Source of the DNA: Tulasnella sp. 424
Lineage: Eukaryota; Basidiomycota; Agaricomycetes; Cantharellales; Tulasnellaceae
Direction of reading: 5' to 3'
Length of the DNA stretch: 64,000 bases
NCBI GenBank assembly: GCA_019633425.1
Contig: WSUB01000001.1
Coordinates: 124,001-188,000 of the forward strand
How positions within the stretch are numbered: the stretch's first letter is position 1; each line of letters starts with the position of its first letter. The notes beneath the pieces are model-generated. The model worked only from the letters and a program-made list of their open reading frames with translations, had not been told where the DNA came from and did no database searches. The translations under genes were made by a program, and so were the position numbers. This document shows, piece by piece, positions 21,901-33,245 of the stretch.

Positions 21901-22290
21901 AACTGAGAACACCACCAGCCCTGTATTTCTCTTTTTCAATTCTAATTGAAAAATGTATTGCCAGAAGCGAACCCATACCATCTCGTGACCGAGGGGTAGG
22001 CGGGTATGAAGCGACTGAGCGGTAGCCTCTAGGCACTTGAAGGTCAGCGAGGAAGCGGCAACTTTGAGAGCGTCAACGCTCGCTTCCCACACGCAAGCTA
22101 TATCATCTACAACGGACATCTTGTAACGCGCAGAACGATATGATTGCCAGGCGTGGATGTGGTCCATCAACCAGTTCGAAAGCAAGTTTAACCGATGAAC
22201 GATTATATAAGCCGCTGTGGGGTGGGAAGTGATGCAGTAAATGCGACGTCCAGCTCCAACAAAACCCTATCCTAACGGATAGAGTCGGGG

Positions 22291-22440
22291 ATTTGACTAG
22301 GTGCCAATCCGTCGAGTCCATGTAGCTGATAACTTGAGCGATGAATGTGCCCAGTGACCGCTAGCCTAGATAATAGATGCACCGTCTCCATTATCCGTTA
22401 CCATGCACCGCTTAAGCAAAACGTCGGATCTGGCTATGAC
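22291..22440. repeat. M repeat, copy 1 (right part; left part before the Helentron)
   Basis: Begins 'atttgactag' and runs through 'gtcgagtccatgtagctg' and 'ccgctagcctagataatag' to the 'acgtcggat' motif. Its left end ('cctgtccgttttggcacat') is stranded at about 19918-19937 on the far side of the Helentron. It lies between P and K of unit 1. Confidence 0.75.
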
Positions 22441-22511
22441 TCCGTTACTACAACCCGGAAGAAATTTATGTTGTAAGCTCGCTCACACCCTCCCATCAAA
22501 CCGCCGATGAC

Positions 22512-22622
22512 ATGTCACCTCAAGATCCTAGGCAAACTACCTATCACCCCTACCGTCAGCGCCGATGGAGACTCTGGCTCGCCAACGACGCTCAACTCGT
22601 TTCCCAGATCAAGGAGTCTTAA
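22512..22622 (+). pseudogene. Small ORF interrupted by MITE copy 2
   Basis: ATG at 22512 opens MSPQDPRQTTYHPYRQRRWR, then LWLANDAQLVSQIKES, where the MITE's first bases supply TAA. Beyond the MITE the frame resumes as APDLLWKQPTLVLRNN. The same reading exists at about 29560-29720 (unit 2, no ATG and an in-frame TGA) and about 36608-36844 (unit 3, no ATG in this frame). Whether it was ever a gene is uncertain; no family was recognised. Confidence 0.35.
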
Positions 22623-23070
22623 GGCTCCAACCATTTAGTTTACATTTACACTCATGGGTGTAAATAAATAGTAAACAGTAAATATATTGTAAATACTATA
22701 TAATAAACAGTTTACAAATAGCATCCAGTCCTGACCCAATTTCATGGTGCAACGGCTTGTGGGATCACTCAGGGTTGACCTGTGGATCACTCCAATGCCC
22801 AAGCCCAGACTGAAGAAGGTGCTTAAACCCCATTTCAGTGTTTCAAGCCTTCCCAAGGATGGGTGAGGGCAGGTACTTTAGCTCAGGGGAGGCTCTTCAA
22901 GGATGTCAACTAATATTCTTGGACAGACATGAGTTTCCCCTAATACAAACTGTGTATAAACAGTTTATAAATGTTTACACCGAGTTTACACAGGCAGGTA
23001 AATTAAATGGTAAAAGTAAACGTAAATATGGGGTTGTAAACAGTAAATAAACTAAATGGTTGGAGCCTTA
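22620..23070. mobile_element. hAT-like MITE, copy 2, with perfect 8-bp target duplication
   Basis: A 451-bp non-coding, AT-rich element closely related to copy 1. Terminal inverted repeats of at least 19 bp start TAAGGCTCCAACCATTTAG. It is flanked by AGGAGTCT at 22612-22619 and again at 23071-23078. Units 2 and 3 carry the uninterrupted site (atcaagaagtctgcacc near 29658; atcaaaaagtctgcgcc near 36705). An 8-bp duplication and YARNG termini place it in the hAT superfamily. No transposase is encoded. Confidence 0.9.
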
Positions 23071-23150
23071 AGGAGTCTGCACCGGACCTATTGTGGAAAC
23101 AACCTACTCTCGTTCTCCGAAATAATATATTAAACGATTAGAGCATACAC

Positions 23151-23438
23151 ATGTGGCGGTCACAACATAGCGGAAAGACGAGTCCGTTCGGCTGGTTCGA
23201 GGGAGAGGAGATAGCAATCGGAAGGCAGCAGGGTACTTCTATCACAGCGTTTAATAGAGCTTTAGGGAGACTGAGAGTGACTGCAGTGGTCAACAGACTA
23301 TACAACAATGAATTCGCGCGCCGCGTGCGTGACTTGAACTTCGGTCTCGAACCAGATATCCTAGATTTCGAGTGCCATTCGAAGAATGATCACGTAGCTT
23401 CTTGTTGCTTGGATAATCGACGAGCTTCAGCAGCGTAG
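23151..23438 (+). CDS. Small hypothetical ORF, convergent with kinase-TPR A
   Basis: ATG at 23151, 95 codons (MWRSQHSGKTSPFGWFEGEE...). Unit 2 has a similar reading at 29749 that stops after RRVRD, and unit 3 is frameshifted by a 1-bp loss. The 3' end overlaps the last codons of kinase-TPR A on the other strand. The weak conservation and overlap suggest it is not a real gene. Confidence 0.2.
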   Translation: MWRSQHSGKTSPFGWFEGEEIAIGRQQGTSITAFNRALGRLRVTAVVNRLYNNEFARRVRDLNFGLEPDILDFECHSKNDHVASCCLDNRRASAA

Positions 23439-25769
23439 TACGAAGCGTAAGCGACATTTTGAGTATGCCCGATCTGTTCGAAGACTTCCGCAGCTTCCGT
23501 ATAAGGGCCAATTGCGTCCCCGTGGTTGCCCTGATCGCGATGCACGTCGGCAAGGTACATCAGACAGAAAGCTCTGCCGTGTCGATCCCCGAAATCGGTA
23601 CAGATTTCCAGGGCTTCTGAAAGGGGCGTGATGGCTTGGCTATACTCCTGTTGAGACTTATGCAGGCGGGCAAGGCTCCGCAAGGTATAGGCTCTCCCGT
23701 GCCTGTCGCCGATGTCGGTGTGGATGTCTAGGGACTCGGAGTAGAGTGTCACGGCCTGGCTGTACTCGTTTCGAAGCCGATGCACGTCAGCGAGACCCGA
23801 AAGAGCGTCGGCTCTCCCTCGCCTGTCGCCGATGTCGGTCCGGATTTGGAGGGCCTCGGCGTAGAATGTGGCGGCTTGGCTGTACTCCTCTTGAAGCCGA
23901 CGCACCTCAGCGAGACCAAAAAGAACGTCGGCTCTTCCTTGTCTGTCGCCGATATCGGTGCGGATTTGGAGGGCTTCGGTGTAGAATGTGACGGCTTGGC
24001 TGTACTCGTCTCGAAGTCGATGGACCTGTGCCAGCTGCTCCAGCGCCTCCGCCTTTCCTTTGCTGTCGCCGATTTCTCCGTAGCGACCCAGAGCCTGGGT
24101 GAAAAGGTCCGACGCGTTCGTGTAGTCATCCTGCCCCAGGTACATATCCCCCAGTTTCATCAGAAGCGCTGGGGAGCGAGCTCTAGAAGCCGCTGTATCT
24201 GCAGTCCGTATCGGGTTTGGTCGAATCATAGGCTATACCAAACTTTAGTCAATTGCATTTAATTCGCCCACAACCAGCATGACTCACCATCCAACTGATT
24301 GACTTTCGGCAATCCTCAGCAGTCGGTCGTTTCCGGGGGTCCTCGCTCCAGCACGCAATTGCGAGGGAGCACAGTGCCTTCATCAATGCCATGCGAGCGT
24401 TATCCGTGATGGCTGGGAGATTTCCCGTAACGATCCGTATTACGACGGCGTTGTCCACGTCAACGTCTTGGAACGGAATTGAGTTGGTCATCACCTATTC
24501 CGGAGCTCATGTTTGAGACTCCATCGTGATCATCAGATAGGATCTGGACCTTACCTCGTACACTACAAATCCCAATGCCCAGATATCGCTTGCAACGGTC
24601 GCTTTCTTTTTGAGCAACACCTCCGGAGCAGCCCAACGAAGAGTGAAATGATCCCCTTTCAGTGTCAAGGTCATGGTATTGGTCGCAGCGCAGAGCGATG
24701 GTTCAAGCGACAGAGTTGGTGGCGGTTTGTTTTCAGCTTGACTTGTTTCCTCGTCTTCATCCTCGGTTTTTTGACGGCGAGCGGATCCAAAGTCGGTGAT
24801 TACCGCGCGGTATTCGGAGTTGATCAATATGTTTATCTGCAAAGTCAGAGTGATGTTTGCCTGTGGTTCAATAGGATGCTCTCGGAACGTACAGATTTGA
24901 GGTCACCGTGGCGTATTGGGGGCTGTCGGCTATGGAGGTATTCGACCCCTGCCGCCACGTCGTAAATCTAGAATGCAGAGTGTCAGAGGTGGCTCGAAGG
25001 AAAATAGTTCGATCATACCAGCGAGATTCGTTCGGGGATCTCCCATTCCGCCGACGCGATAAAGTCCTTCAAGTTTCCGTTCTCCGCCCAGGGAAAGACA
25101 AGCCAGACTACATCCTTGGACAAGTCCTCGACGAATCCTTCGAGCTTAATGACGTTTTGGTGAGAAAATCCGACCAAGAATTCCGCTTCCCTGAGTGCCA
25201 ACTGAACCGAAAGACCTTAGCGCTGAAACCACTGCTTGACTGGTTGGAGTCATTTTACCCCTAATACCCGCGCCGGCTCATCTGATATGTTCATTTTCTT
25301 CACTGCTACATCCTGTGAGGTTGAATTGATGAGCCGCTCATCGTCACTGTCAATGGTCAGGACGGCAGGGTACCGACCTTCCGCTGCCGAGACGCCTCTC
25401 CAGCAGGACCAGGTGAGTCGAGACCGTCCTTTTTGGTCGAATCGGATTGGCTCGCTTCGTCTCGACCACTGGAGGGAGAGACCAAAAAGGCTCGTGAAAC
25501 CGTTGCATAACCTCCTCGGACCCCGGCGGTGCCGTCGACGAACTCAATAGCGGAGAGATCAAGTCGCCGGTTCGCAAGCTTGTTGAGTTTATCCCTCTAT
25601 GAGCACACTCGATTCGGTGAGTCGTTAAAGTTGTCCTTGACGCTCGGGAAGGGCGTACCAGCTTAGCGCTCGGCGGGAATGCACTGGAGGACGTATCGTG
25701 GTTCGAATCGGACGGCGAGCCAGGCGGCAATGCGGAAGGCCCGGCATCGTGGTTTGCGCCTTGTTGCAT
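23390..25769 (-). CDS. Protein kinase with C-terminal TPR array, copy A (6 TPRs)
   Basis: Kinase of the TKL-like type expanded in Agaricomycetes, fused to TPRs. ATG at 25769 starts a Ser/Pro-rich head (MQQGANHDAGPSALPPGSPS). After a 45-50-bp intron the kinase begins: GGYATVSRAF (Gly-rich loop), DVAVKKMNI (VAxK Lys), LALREAEFLVGFSHQN (helix C Glu), RHGDLKS (catalytic Asp), ITDFGSARRQ (DFG), RWAAPEVL (APE) and SDIWALGF. Exons join in phase at gtacgt, gtaagg and gtgagt donors. SISWM then splices to PMIRPNP and the TPR part. Six repeats of about 40 residues follow (for example EYSQAVTFYTEALQIRTDIG), ending SKQQEAT with TGA at 23392-23390. Known TPRs bind protein partners; the ligand here is unknown. 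Confidence 0.82.
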
Positions 25770-25989
25770 GGAGAATGTTCAAGCGGGAAGATGTTAGGTG
25801 TCGATAAGAGTGTATTGGATGGGCTCGGTAGGGAGCTGGAGGGAGGGGTAAGCTGATGGAGTGTTACGGGGGAGTGGGTGGTGGACAGTGGGAGGGAATT
25901 AAGGGACGGAGGCCTCGAGGAGTTCTCTCGATCGATCTCCACCGGGGACATGCACTCTGCCTTCGCATCGATATCTGTACTTGTCCCTT

Positions 25990-26130
25990 TCGGCACGTAT
26001 TTGACTGGGCGTCACTCCGTCGAGTCCATATAGCTGAGAACTTGAATGGGCCCAGTAATCGCCTAGATACGATGTACCGTCTCCATGATAATATCCAGGC
26101 ACCCCTCAATTGAGCGAGACGTCGGATATC
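25990..26130. repeat. M repeat, copy 2
   Basis: Carries 'tttgactgggcgtcactcc', 'gtcgagtccatatagctg' and 'gagacgtcggat'. It lies upstream of kinase-TPR A and abuts the junction with unit 2. Confidence 0.75.
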
Positions 26131-26173
26131 GCGTGCAGTGTTACATCACGACTTTAACTGAGACTCGACGTTA

Positions 26174-27280
26174 TCTCTGTCTTCGTTCCCCGCCGCTTCT
26201 CCCGGCGGCCAGGACGACGACGCCAGTCTCTACCTTCATTACAAGCCACAAGCGCCCAGCACGGCCTCCCGATCCAGCAACGCGTTCTCCCCAGCCAGCT
26301 CTCCTGAAAAATCGTCCTTTTTTAACTACTACCAAGGAATGGGAGAGGTACGCATTTCCCCCTCTCCCTCGTAACTCTTGCTCGCACATTAACCCGTCTC
26401 GTTACTCTGCTACCATTTGGCAGCATTCACCGCACTCCGTCGCTCTACTCAAACCCCCCGCTCTCGACTTTGCGTCGCTTCCCACTTTTAACTTTACCTC
26501 GAGCACTCCCCCAAATCGCGGCATCGGACCATCCAACTCTCCCTCGGCCCAACTCTTCGTCATCCTCCACAATAGTTTCGACTCTCCCAACTCACTGTCC
26601 TTACGAGAACCCGTTCGCTAATCCTCCACCTTCACAACAACTCGATTACTTCAACTGCAAACTCCTCCCAGTCCGTTCAGTTGAACAACAACCTTACCGC
26701 TGCAAAGTCTCCTCCCCTCTCTCCCATTCCTCCGCCGCTCCAAGGTCCTACTGGTCCCCCCGCGTAACACCGGCTCCACTCCAAGTCATCTTCTTCTCCC
26801 GCCCTTTCCTCGGCGGGAATCACGCCTGACGACACCGGCAACCTCTTCCCTTACATATCGTACGTGGCGTCGCCTGCACCAACCCCAGCGCCAAATCCCA
26901 TCCTTCCTCTCCCCACGCCACCTACTTCCTCAGTTGCCGCATCCTTCCCCCCCTCCGCCATCGCCACTTCCAACCCCGTCGACATCAAAATCTACTTTTC
27001 CGCCACTCACGACCTCATCAACATCCGACTCCCCGGGTCAGCGTCGTTGGAGGACTTGAAGTCCAAGCCGGCCGAACGGATGAGCGGAGGGTGCAAGTCC
27101 TTGCATGTTGCCAAGGCTGGGGTCGATACCCGGGACCCTTCCGATGTGGCCAAGGCGGATTTGGACGAGCTAGGAGGGGAGCAACAGTGGAGAAGCTGGT
27201 AGGAAGCCGTAATTCAGGCAAATCGAAGAAGTTCAGCCTGACAGCAGAGGAGGATCGTACTTGGGCCATGTATAGGTTGT
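26174..27280 (+). pseudogene. PB1-like pseudogene, unit 2
   Basis: 5'-truncated copy of the gene at 16247, lacking exon 1 and the membrane segment. It has about 65-70 bp lost near 26215, an 8-bp deletion near 26785 that shifts frame before the PB1-like part, and a premature TAG near 27200 where copy A reads TGG TTG. The PB1-like part (VDIKIYFSATHDLINIRLPG) is still readable in another frame from about 26864. Confidence 0.85.
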
Positions 27281-27874
27281 GGTGGCAAGTTATTTATTCA
27301 CCGTCCCCTGTTCTTTCCTTTCTGTCTCCTCTCTCGCCGTTGTACCACCTCGATCCCCCACTCATTGACTCCCATGCGCGTATAACGCTTCTCTCCCTGT
27401 CCTTTCCTCGTTGTTCCGTGTGCCTTTCACCTCTTCTGTTCCCTCTTTTTTTTTGTCCTTGTTCGCTCCCGCTCTTCATTACCCAAGTAACTTTATTAGC
27501 CTTATAAAAGGGCCCCGATAGGTTCCTTATATTTCGTAATGTTCCTTGTTGTAGAAAGGATGAAAGGAAAATCAATATAAATAGTGATAAAATGCGGCGA
27601 CCACTCATCGAGTATGGACATGTGAATGAGTGAAGTGATCTTGAGCTTGCTTGCTATGAAAGTGCAGCGGCTGCCACCAGCGATCATGATCAAGGGCAGC
27701 AGGGAAGGGCTTGGTGACTCATATAAGGTCAAGAAACAACGTCACTGGAAACTTACGCAGCTTTTCAACAGCATGCGCTTCCTCTTGGGAGGGCTGCGGA
27801 CGTTCCCTCCAACCACTTTTTGGAATCTTGGAGGCAATGTAGAGCGTGAAGAAAGGACTTACATTTTGGATAGT
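27281..27874. other. 3' region between PB1 and COX18 copies, unit 2
   Basis: Closely parallels 17879-18478, including the 'aaagggcccc' block near 27506. No gene seen. Confidence 0.5.
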
Positions 27875-29225
27875 CTATGGTTGAGATGGTGGTAACGACG
27901 CGCGAGCCGCGAACCTCTTGTCGTACCACCTCCCCAAGAACGTTTGTGTGATTGAGAAGCATGACGAGGTGACCCAACACAATGTAAGAGCCTCTTCAAA
28001 GGATTGCAAAACCAAGAACTGGTCTTAGCATCTCGCGGGGGAAAGCTCAAAGGAAAGAGAAGGGCCGCGAAGGAGCGACGGGAACAAACGAGTTGGGGAG
28101 GTACACCTGGACTCCACATCGACACACCAATCATCAGCACGGCCCCTCCCCTCCCAATTGCTCCGGAGATTATGGAGAAACGATTTATTTCGGGGTCCAC
28201 AGCAGCCTTATCCTGCGAAGCCATCTTATCCAGGGCCGTATTCTTTGGCGCCTTGGGCCGAGCCCGTCATTTGGACGACCTCCCACTTCCCCGACGGCGA
28301 TTGAACGAGTGTTGATACCGTTTGCTTGCCCCCCTGTATTCTTCTTCCCCGCTGCCGCCGCCGCTGCATTCTTCTTCACGTGCTGCTTAGCCCACTCGCT
28401 CTCTTTAAACTCTCCAGCCCTCTCCCTCGCAAACTTCTTCGCCAACTACAAACTCGTCAAACTCAGCATCCGGACGGCTAAAGGGAAGAACCCAGTCGCG
28501 TCGGGAAGCGCTAGCGGGACGTCGCTGAGGTATTTTTCAAAGTAGAGTGGGGTGTCTGGCATCACCCAGATCGAACGCATCGCCAGAGAGGTGAGGACGA
28601 TTGTGGGTGTTAAGGTGAGTGGTGTTGCGAGGGCGCTGTAGAACGGCTGGCACTTGTGCTCTTTGAATAATTGGGCACGGTAGGCTATTGCCTGACAACG
28701 TGGAATCAGCAATGAGGAGATGAGAGACGGAGCCATTAAACGCACCGCTGTTTTGAACTCGGATTCGAGCCACTCTTTCGGATTCGGTTTGGTCTTTGCT
28801 TCAGCAGTCAGCTTCGCAGCGAAAGGCTTGTGCCATTCAATGATCTTGGGGATGACTATATCTCGTTGACGAGCGACGCGTTTGCGGGTCTGTTTGGGGA
28901 GGGAAATGTGTTTCAGAGTCCCGTTCGTTGAGTTTCCCAACTGTGGAGCTAAACTAAAAACCAACCCAGAAGAAAACAGTGAGAGTCACAGCTGTCCTTA
29001 TCCAATGTCGAAAGAACGATCCCCGCTGTATACGGCCCAATGAACTCGGGTAATGGGACTTCCGACAAGACGTTTCCGACAGACAGTATCTGGTCTCCAA
29101 GAGCTGTTATTGGTGGAAAATGGCGGGCTTGCTGTTGAGTCGGAAGGCGGCCAGCAATGATATGGGTTCTACATCTTGACCGGTGTAGTAGCTGTCGGCT
29201 TGAGTGCGACTGCAGAACGGAACGT
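27875..29225 (-). pseudogene. COX18-family pseudogene, unit 2 (copy B)
   Basis: Closely related to COX18-A. Lesions: ACG at the start position (29225-29223); a 2-bp loss near 29001 that shifts frame after GIVLSTL; a TAG in place of a sense codon at 28448-28446 (after MLSLTSL); and a further frameshift near 28330 (GGQAN for GGKQT). The C-terminal exon (ALTLCWVTSSCF) remains readable down to TAG at 27877-27875. Confidence 0.88.
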
Positions 29226-29319
29226 CGCAGAAAGCCGAAAAGTAGTGGCAAGCGAGGGAACGTTTGTTGAAGTTTGTAGTTCCAGCGTCGCACACATGTC
29301 CCGTCGTTCATCCTCTGTA

Positions 29320-29480
29320 CCTGTCCGTTTCGGCGCGTATTTGACTGGGCGTCACTCCGTCGAGTCTATATAGCTGATGACTTGAGTGATTTGATGGGGT
29401 CAGTGACCGCTAGCCTAGATAATAGATGCACCATCTGCTATATCTATTCTCATGCATTCCTTAAACGAGACGTCGGATCT
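29320..29480. repeat. M repeat, copy 3
   Basis: Carries 'tttgactgggcgtcactcc', 'gaccgctagcctagataat' and 'gagacgtcggat'. It lies between COX18 pseudogene B and kinase-TPR B and preserves the empty Helentron site. Confidence 0.75.
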
Positions 29481-29980
29481 GGCTATAAGTCCTTTACGGC
29501 AACCGGGAACAGAATTATGTTGTAAGCTCGCTCACACCCTTCAATCAAACCGTCGATAGCTTGTCACCTCAAGGTCTCAGGCAAACTGCCTATCACCCCT
29601 TCCGTCAGCGCCGATGGAGACTGTGGCTCGCCAACGACGCCCGACTCGTTTCCCAGATCAAGAAGTCTGCACCGGAGCTACTGTGAAAACCACCTCCTCT
29701 CGTTCTCCGAAATAATTTATTCCAATATAGCAACCGATTAGAGTATACATGTGGCGTTCACAGCATAGCGGAAAGACGAGTCCGTTCGGATGGCTCGAGG
29801 GAGAGGAGATAGCAATCGGAAGACAGCGGAAGACTTCGATCACAGCGTTTAATAGAGATTTCGGGAGACTGAGAGTGGCAGCTGTGGTCAAAAGACTATA
29901 CAACAATGAATTCGTGCGTCGCGTGCGTGACTAGGACTTCGGTCTCGAGTCTAATATCCTGAACTTTCTCGAGAGCCGCA

Positions 29981-32849
29981 CTAAGAATATGCTTCTTGTT
30001 GCTTGGATAATCGATGAGCTTTAGCAGCTTGTTCCGAGGCGTAATCAGCATTTTGAGTATTTCCGATCTGTTTGAAGGCTTCCGCAGCTTCCGTATAAGG
30101 GCCAATTGCGTCCCCGTGGTTGCCCTGGTTGCGACGCACGTCACCAAGGCACATCAGAGAGTAAGCTCTGCCGTATCTATTCCCGATATCGGTACAGATT
30201 TCCAGGGCTTCTGAAAAGAGTGGGATGGCTTGGCTATACTCCTGTTGAGATAGATACACGCAGGCAAGACTCAGCAAAGTCATGGCTCTCCCTTGCCTGT
30301 CGCCGATGTCGGTGCGAATGGTTAGGGACTCGGAGTAGAATGTCACGGCCTGGGTGTACTCGTTTCGAACCCGATGCACCTCAGCGAGACCCCAAAGAGC
30401 GTCGGCTCTCCCTTGCCTGTCGCCGATGTCGGTCCGGATTTGGAGGGCCTCGGTGTAGAATGTGACGGCCTGGCTGTACTCGTTTTGAAGCCGATGCACC
30501 TCAGCGAGACCCCAAAGAGCGTCGGCTCTCCCTTGCCTGTCGCCGATGTCGGTCCGGATTTGGAGGGCCTCGGTGTAGAATGTGACGGCTTGGCTGTACT
30601 CGTTTTGAACCCGATGCACTTCAGCGAGACCCCAAAGAGCGGAGGCTCTCCCTTGCCTGTCGCCGATGTCGGTCCGGATTTGAAGAGCCTCGGTGGAGAA
30701 TGTGACGGCCTGGCTGTACTCGTTTTGAACCCGATGCACCTCAGCGAGACCCGAAAGAGCGTCGGCTCTCCCTTGCCTGTCGCCGATGTCGATCCGGATT
30801 TGAAGAGCTTCGGTGTAGAATGTGATGGCCTGGCTGTACTCGTTTCGAAGCCGATGCACCTCAGCGAGACCAAAAAGAGCGTCGGCTCTCCCGTGCCTGT
30901 CGCCGATGTCGGTCCGGATTTGGAGGTCCTCGGTGTAGAATGTGACGGCTTGGATGTACTCGTTTTGAAGCCTATGCACGGTAGCGAGACCCCAAAGAGC
31001 GGAGGCTCTCCCTTGCCTGTCGCCGATGTCGGTCCGGATTTGAAGGGCTTCGGTGTAGAATGTGACGGCTTGGCTGTACTCGTTTCGAAGTCGATGCACC
31101 TGTGCCAGTTCCACCAGCGCATCCGCCTTTCCTTTGCTGTCGCCGATTTCGGTGTAGGGGCCCAGAGCCTTGGTGAAGAAGTCCGACGCGTTTGTGTAGT
31201 CACCCTGCCGCAGGTACATAACCCCCAGTTTCATCAGAAGCGCTGGGGAGCGAGCTCTAGAGGCCGCTGTGTCTGTAGCCTGTATCGGGTTTGGTCGAAT
31301 CATTGGCTGTATCAAACTTTGGTCAATTGCATTTAATTCACCCACAACCAGCATGACTGACCATCCAATTGATTGACTTTAGGCAATCTTCGGCAGTCGG
31401 TCGTTTCCGGGGGTCCTCGCTCCAGCACGCAATTGCGAGGGAGCACAGTGCCGTAATCAATGCCATGCGAGCGTTATCCGTGATGGATGGGAGATTTCCC
31501 GTAACGATCCGTATTACGACGGCGGTGTCCACCTTAACGTCTTGGAATGGAATTGAGTTTGTCATCACCTATTCCGGAGCTCATGTTTGAGAGTCCATCG
31601 TAATCATTACATAGGATCTGAACTTTACCTCGTACACTATACATCCCAATGCCCAGATATCGCTCGCAATGGTCGCTTTCTTTTTGTACAACAGCTCCGG
31701 AGCCGCCCAACGAAGAGTGAATTGATCCCCTTTCAGTGTTAGGGTCATGGTATTGGTCGCACCGGAGAACGATGGTTCGAGCGACAGAGTTGGTGGAGGT
31801 TTGTTTTCAGCATGACTTGTTCCTTCGTCTTGATCCTCGGTCGTTTGACGGCGAGCGGATCCAAAGTCGGTAATGACAGCGCGGTACTCGGAGTTGATCA
31901 ATATGTTTATCTGCAAAGCCAGAGCGACGTTTGCTAGTGGTTCAATAGGCTGCTCTCAGAACGTACAGATTTGAGGTCGCTGTGGCGTATTGGGGGCTGT
32001 CGGCTATGGAGGTACTCGACCCCTGCCGCCACGTCGTAAATCTAGAATGCAGAGTGTCAGAGGTGGCTCGAAGAAAAGTAGTTCGATCATACCAGCGAGA
32101 TTCGTTCGGGGATCTCCCATTCCGCTGACGCGATAAAGGCCTTCAAGTGTCCGTTCTCCGCCCAGGGAAAAACCAGCCAGATTACATCCTGGGACAAGTC
32201 CTCGACGAATCCTTCGAGCTTAATGACGTTTTCGTGAGAAAATTCGACCAAGAATTCCGCTTCCCTAAGTGCTAACTGAACCGAAAGACCTTAGCGCTGA
32301 AACCACGACGTGATTGTTTGGAGTCATTTTACCCCTAATATCCGCGCTGGCTCATCTGAGATGTTCATTTTTTTCACTGCTACATCCTATAATGTTGAAT
32401 TGATAAGTCGCTCATCGTCACTGTCAATGGCCAGGAAGGCAGTGTACCGACCTTCCTCTGCCGAGACGCTTGTCCAGCAGGACCAGGTGAGTCGAGACCG
32501 TCCCTTTTGGTCGAATCGGATTGGCTCGCTTCGTCTCGACCACTGGAGGGAGAGACCAAAAAGGCTCTTGAAACCGTTGCATAACCTCCTCGGATCCCGG
32601 CGGTGCCGTCGACGAATTCAATAGCGGAGAGATCAAGTCGCCGGTTCGCAAGCTTGTTGAGTTTATCTCTCTATGAACAAACTCATTTTGGTGAGTGGTT
32701 AAAATCTTCCTTGACGCTTGGGAAGGGCGTACCAGCTTAGCGCTCGGCGGGAATGCACTGGAGGAAGTATCGTGGTTCGGATCGGACGGCGAGCCAGGCG
32801 GCAACGGGGACGCCGAAAGCCTGGCATCGTGGTTTGCGTCTTGTCGCAT
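29981..32849 (-). CDS. Protein kinase with C-terminal TPR array, copy B (10 TPRs)
   Basis: Same architecture and introns as copy A. ATG at 32849 begins MRQDANHDARLSASPLPPGS. Kinase motifs visible: GGYATVSRAF, DVAVKKMNI, LALREAEFLVEFSHEN, RHSDLKS (Ser replaces Gly before the catalytic Asp), ITDFGSARRQ, RWAAPELL and SDIWALGC. The activation segment holds an insert (TTEDQDEGTSHAENK) shared in altered form with the other copies. Ten TPR-like repeats follow. Most are near-identical, differing mainly at the R(L/V)(Q/R)NEY and AL(W/F/S)GLA positions. It ends SKQQEAYS with TAG at 29983-29981. No disabling mutation was seen. Confidence 0.82.
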
Positions 32850-33074
32850 AGAGAATGTTCAAGCGGGAAGATGTTAGGTGTCGATAAGAGTCTCCGTTTT
32901 TGGATGGGCTCGGTAGGGAGCTGGAGCGAGGGGGAAGCTGATGGAGTATTTACGGGGGGGTGGGTGGTGGACAGTGGGAGGGAATTAAGGGACGGAGCCT
33001 CGAGGTCGAGGAGTTCTCTCGATCGATCTCCACCGGGGACATGCACTCTGCCTGCCCTTCTTCGCATCGACATC

Positions 33075-33245
33075 TGTACTTGTCCGTTTCGGCAGTGCAC
33101 GTATTTGACAGGGCGTCACTCCGTCCAGTCCATGCAGCTGATAACTTGAGCGATTGAATGGGCCTAGTGACCGCTAGTAATAGATAAGAGATGCACTGTC
33201 TCCAATAACATACATTCTCGTGCACCCCTTAAGGGGGCCCGACAT
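33075..33245. repeat. M repeat, copy 4
   Basis: Carries 'tttgacagggcgtcactcc' and 'tgaatgggcctagtgaccgc'. The end is more diverged ('gggggcccgacatcg'). It lies upstream of kinase-TPR B, next to the unit 2/3 junction. Confidence 0.7.

Larger units (their letters stand above)
19938..22290 (-). mobile_element. Non-autonomous Helitron2/Helentron-like element
   Basis: Boundaries come from empty sites in unit 2 (near 29335) and unit 3 (near 36405): host sequence ...ggcacat continues directly as at(t/c)tgactgg there, with no target duplication. On the minus strand the right end is the 5' terminus, CCCCGACTCTAT (22290-22279). Its perfect 12-bp inverse lies at 20159-20148, followed by ACT and a perfect stem (ggcgc/gcgcc) and a short tail. 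Asymmetric terminal inverted repeats with a 3' hairpin are the known Helentron/Helitron2 layout. A second, slightly diverged 3' end lies at about 19969-19938. Inside is a frameshifted Helitron-like N-terminal coding remnant; no Rep HUH motif or helicase was seen. MITE copy 1 is nested inside. Confidence 0.75.
16699..26173. repeat. Segmental tandem duplication, unit 1 (P-M-K-M)
   Basis: First of three head-to-tail copies. It contains PB1-like gene (from mid exon 2), COX18-A, M, a small ORF and kinase-TPR A, then M. It is longer than the others only because it holds the Helentron (19938-22290) and MITE (22620-23070); without them it is about 6.7 kb. The left breakpoint is where 'cgtacgtca' gives way to the shared 'ctctgtcttc'. 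Confidence 0.85.

Noticed and set aside
19938..22290. Canonical Helitron with CTRR end and A/T target
   Set aside because: The 3' end after the hairpin reads gctacg/gctacacgat rather than CTRR, and the target is T|A. Asymmetric inverted repeats fit Helitron2/Helentron better.
30374..31336. Long open reading (about 320 codons) on the plus strand opposite the kinase-TPR B repeats, and a similar one at 37261-38247
   Set aside because: The repeat length (120 bp) is a multiple of three, so a stop-free antisense frame repeats automatically. The sense frame joins in phase to the kinase exons and has TPR sequence.
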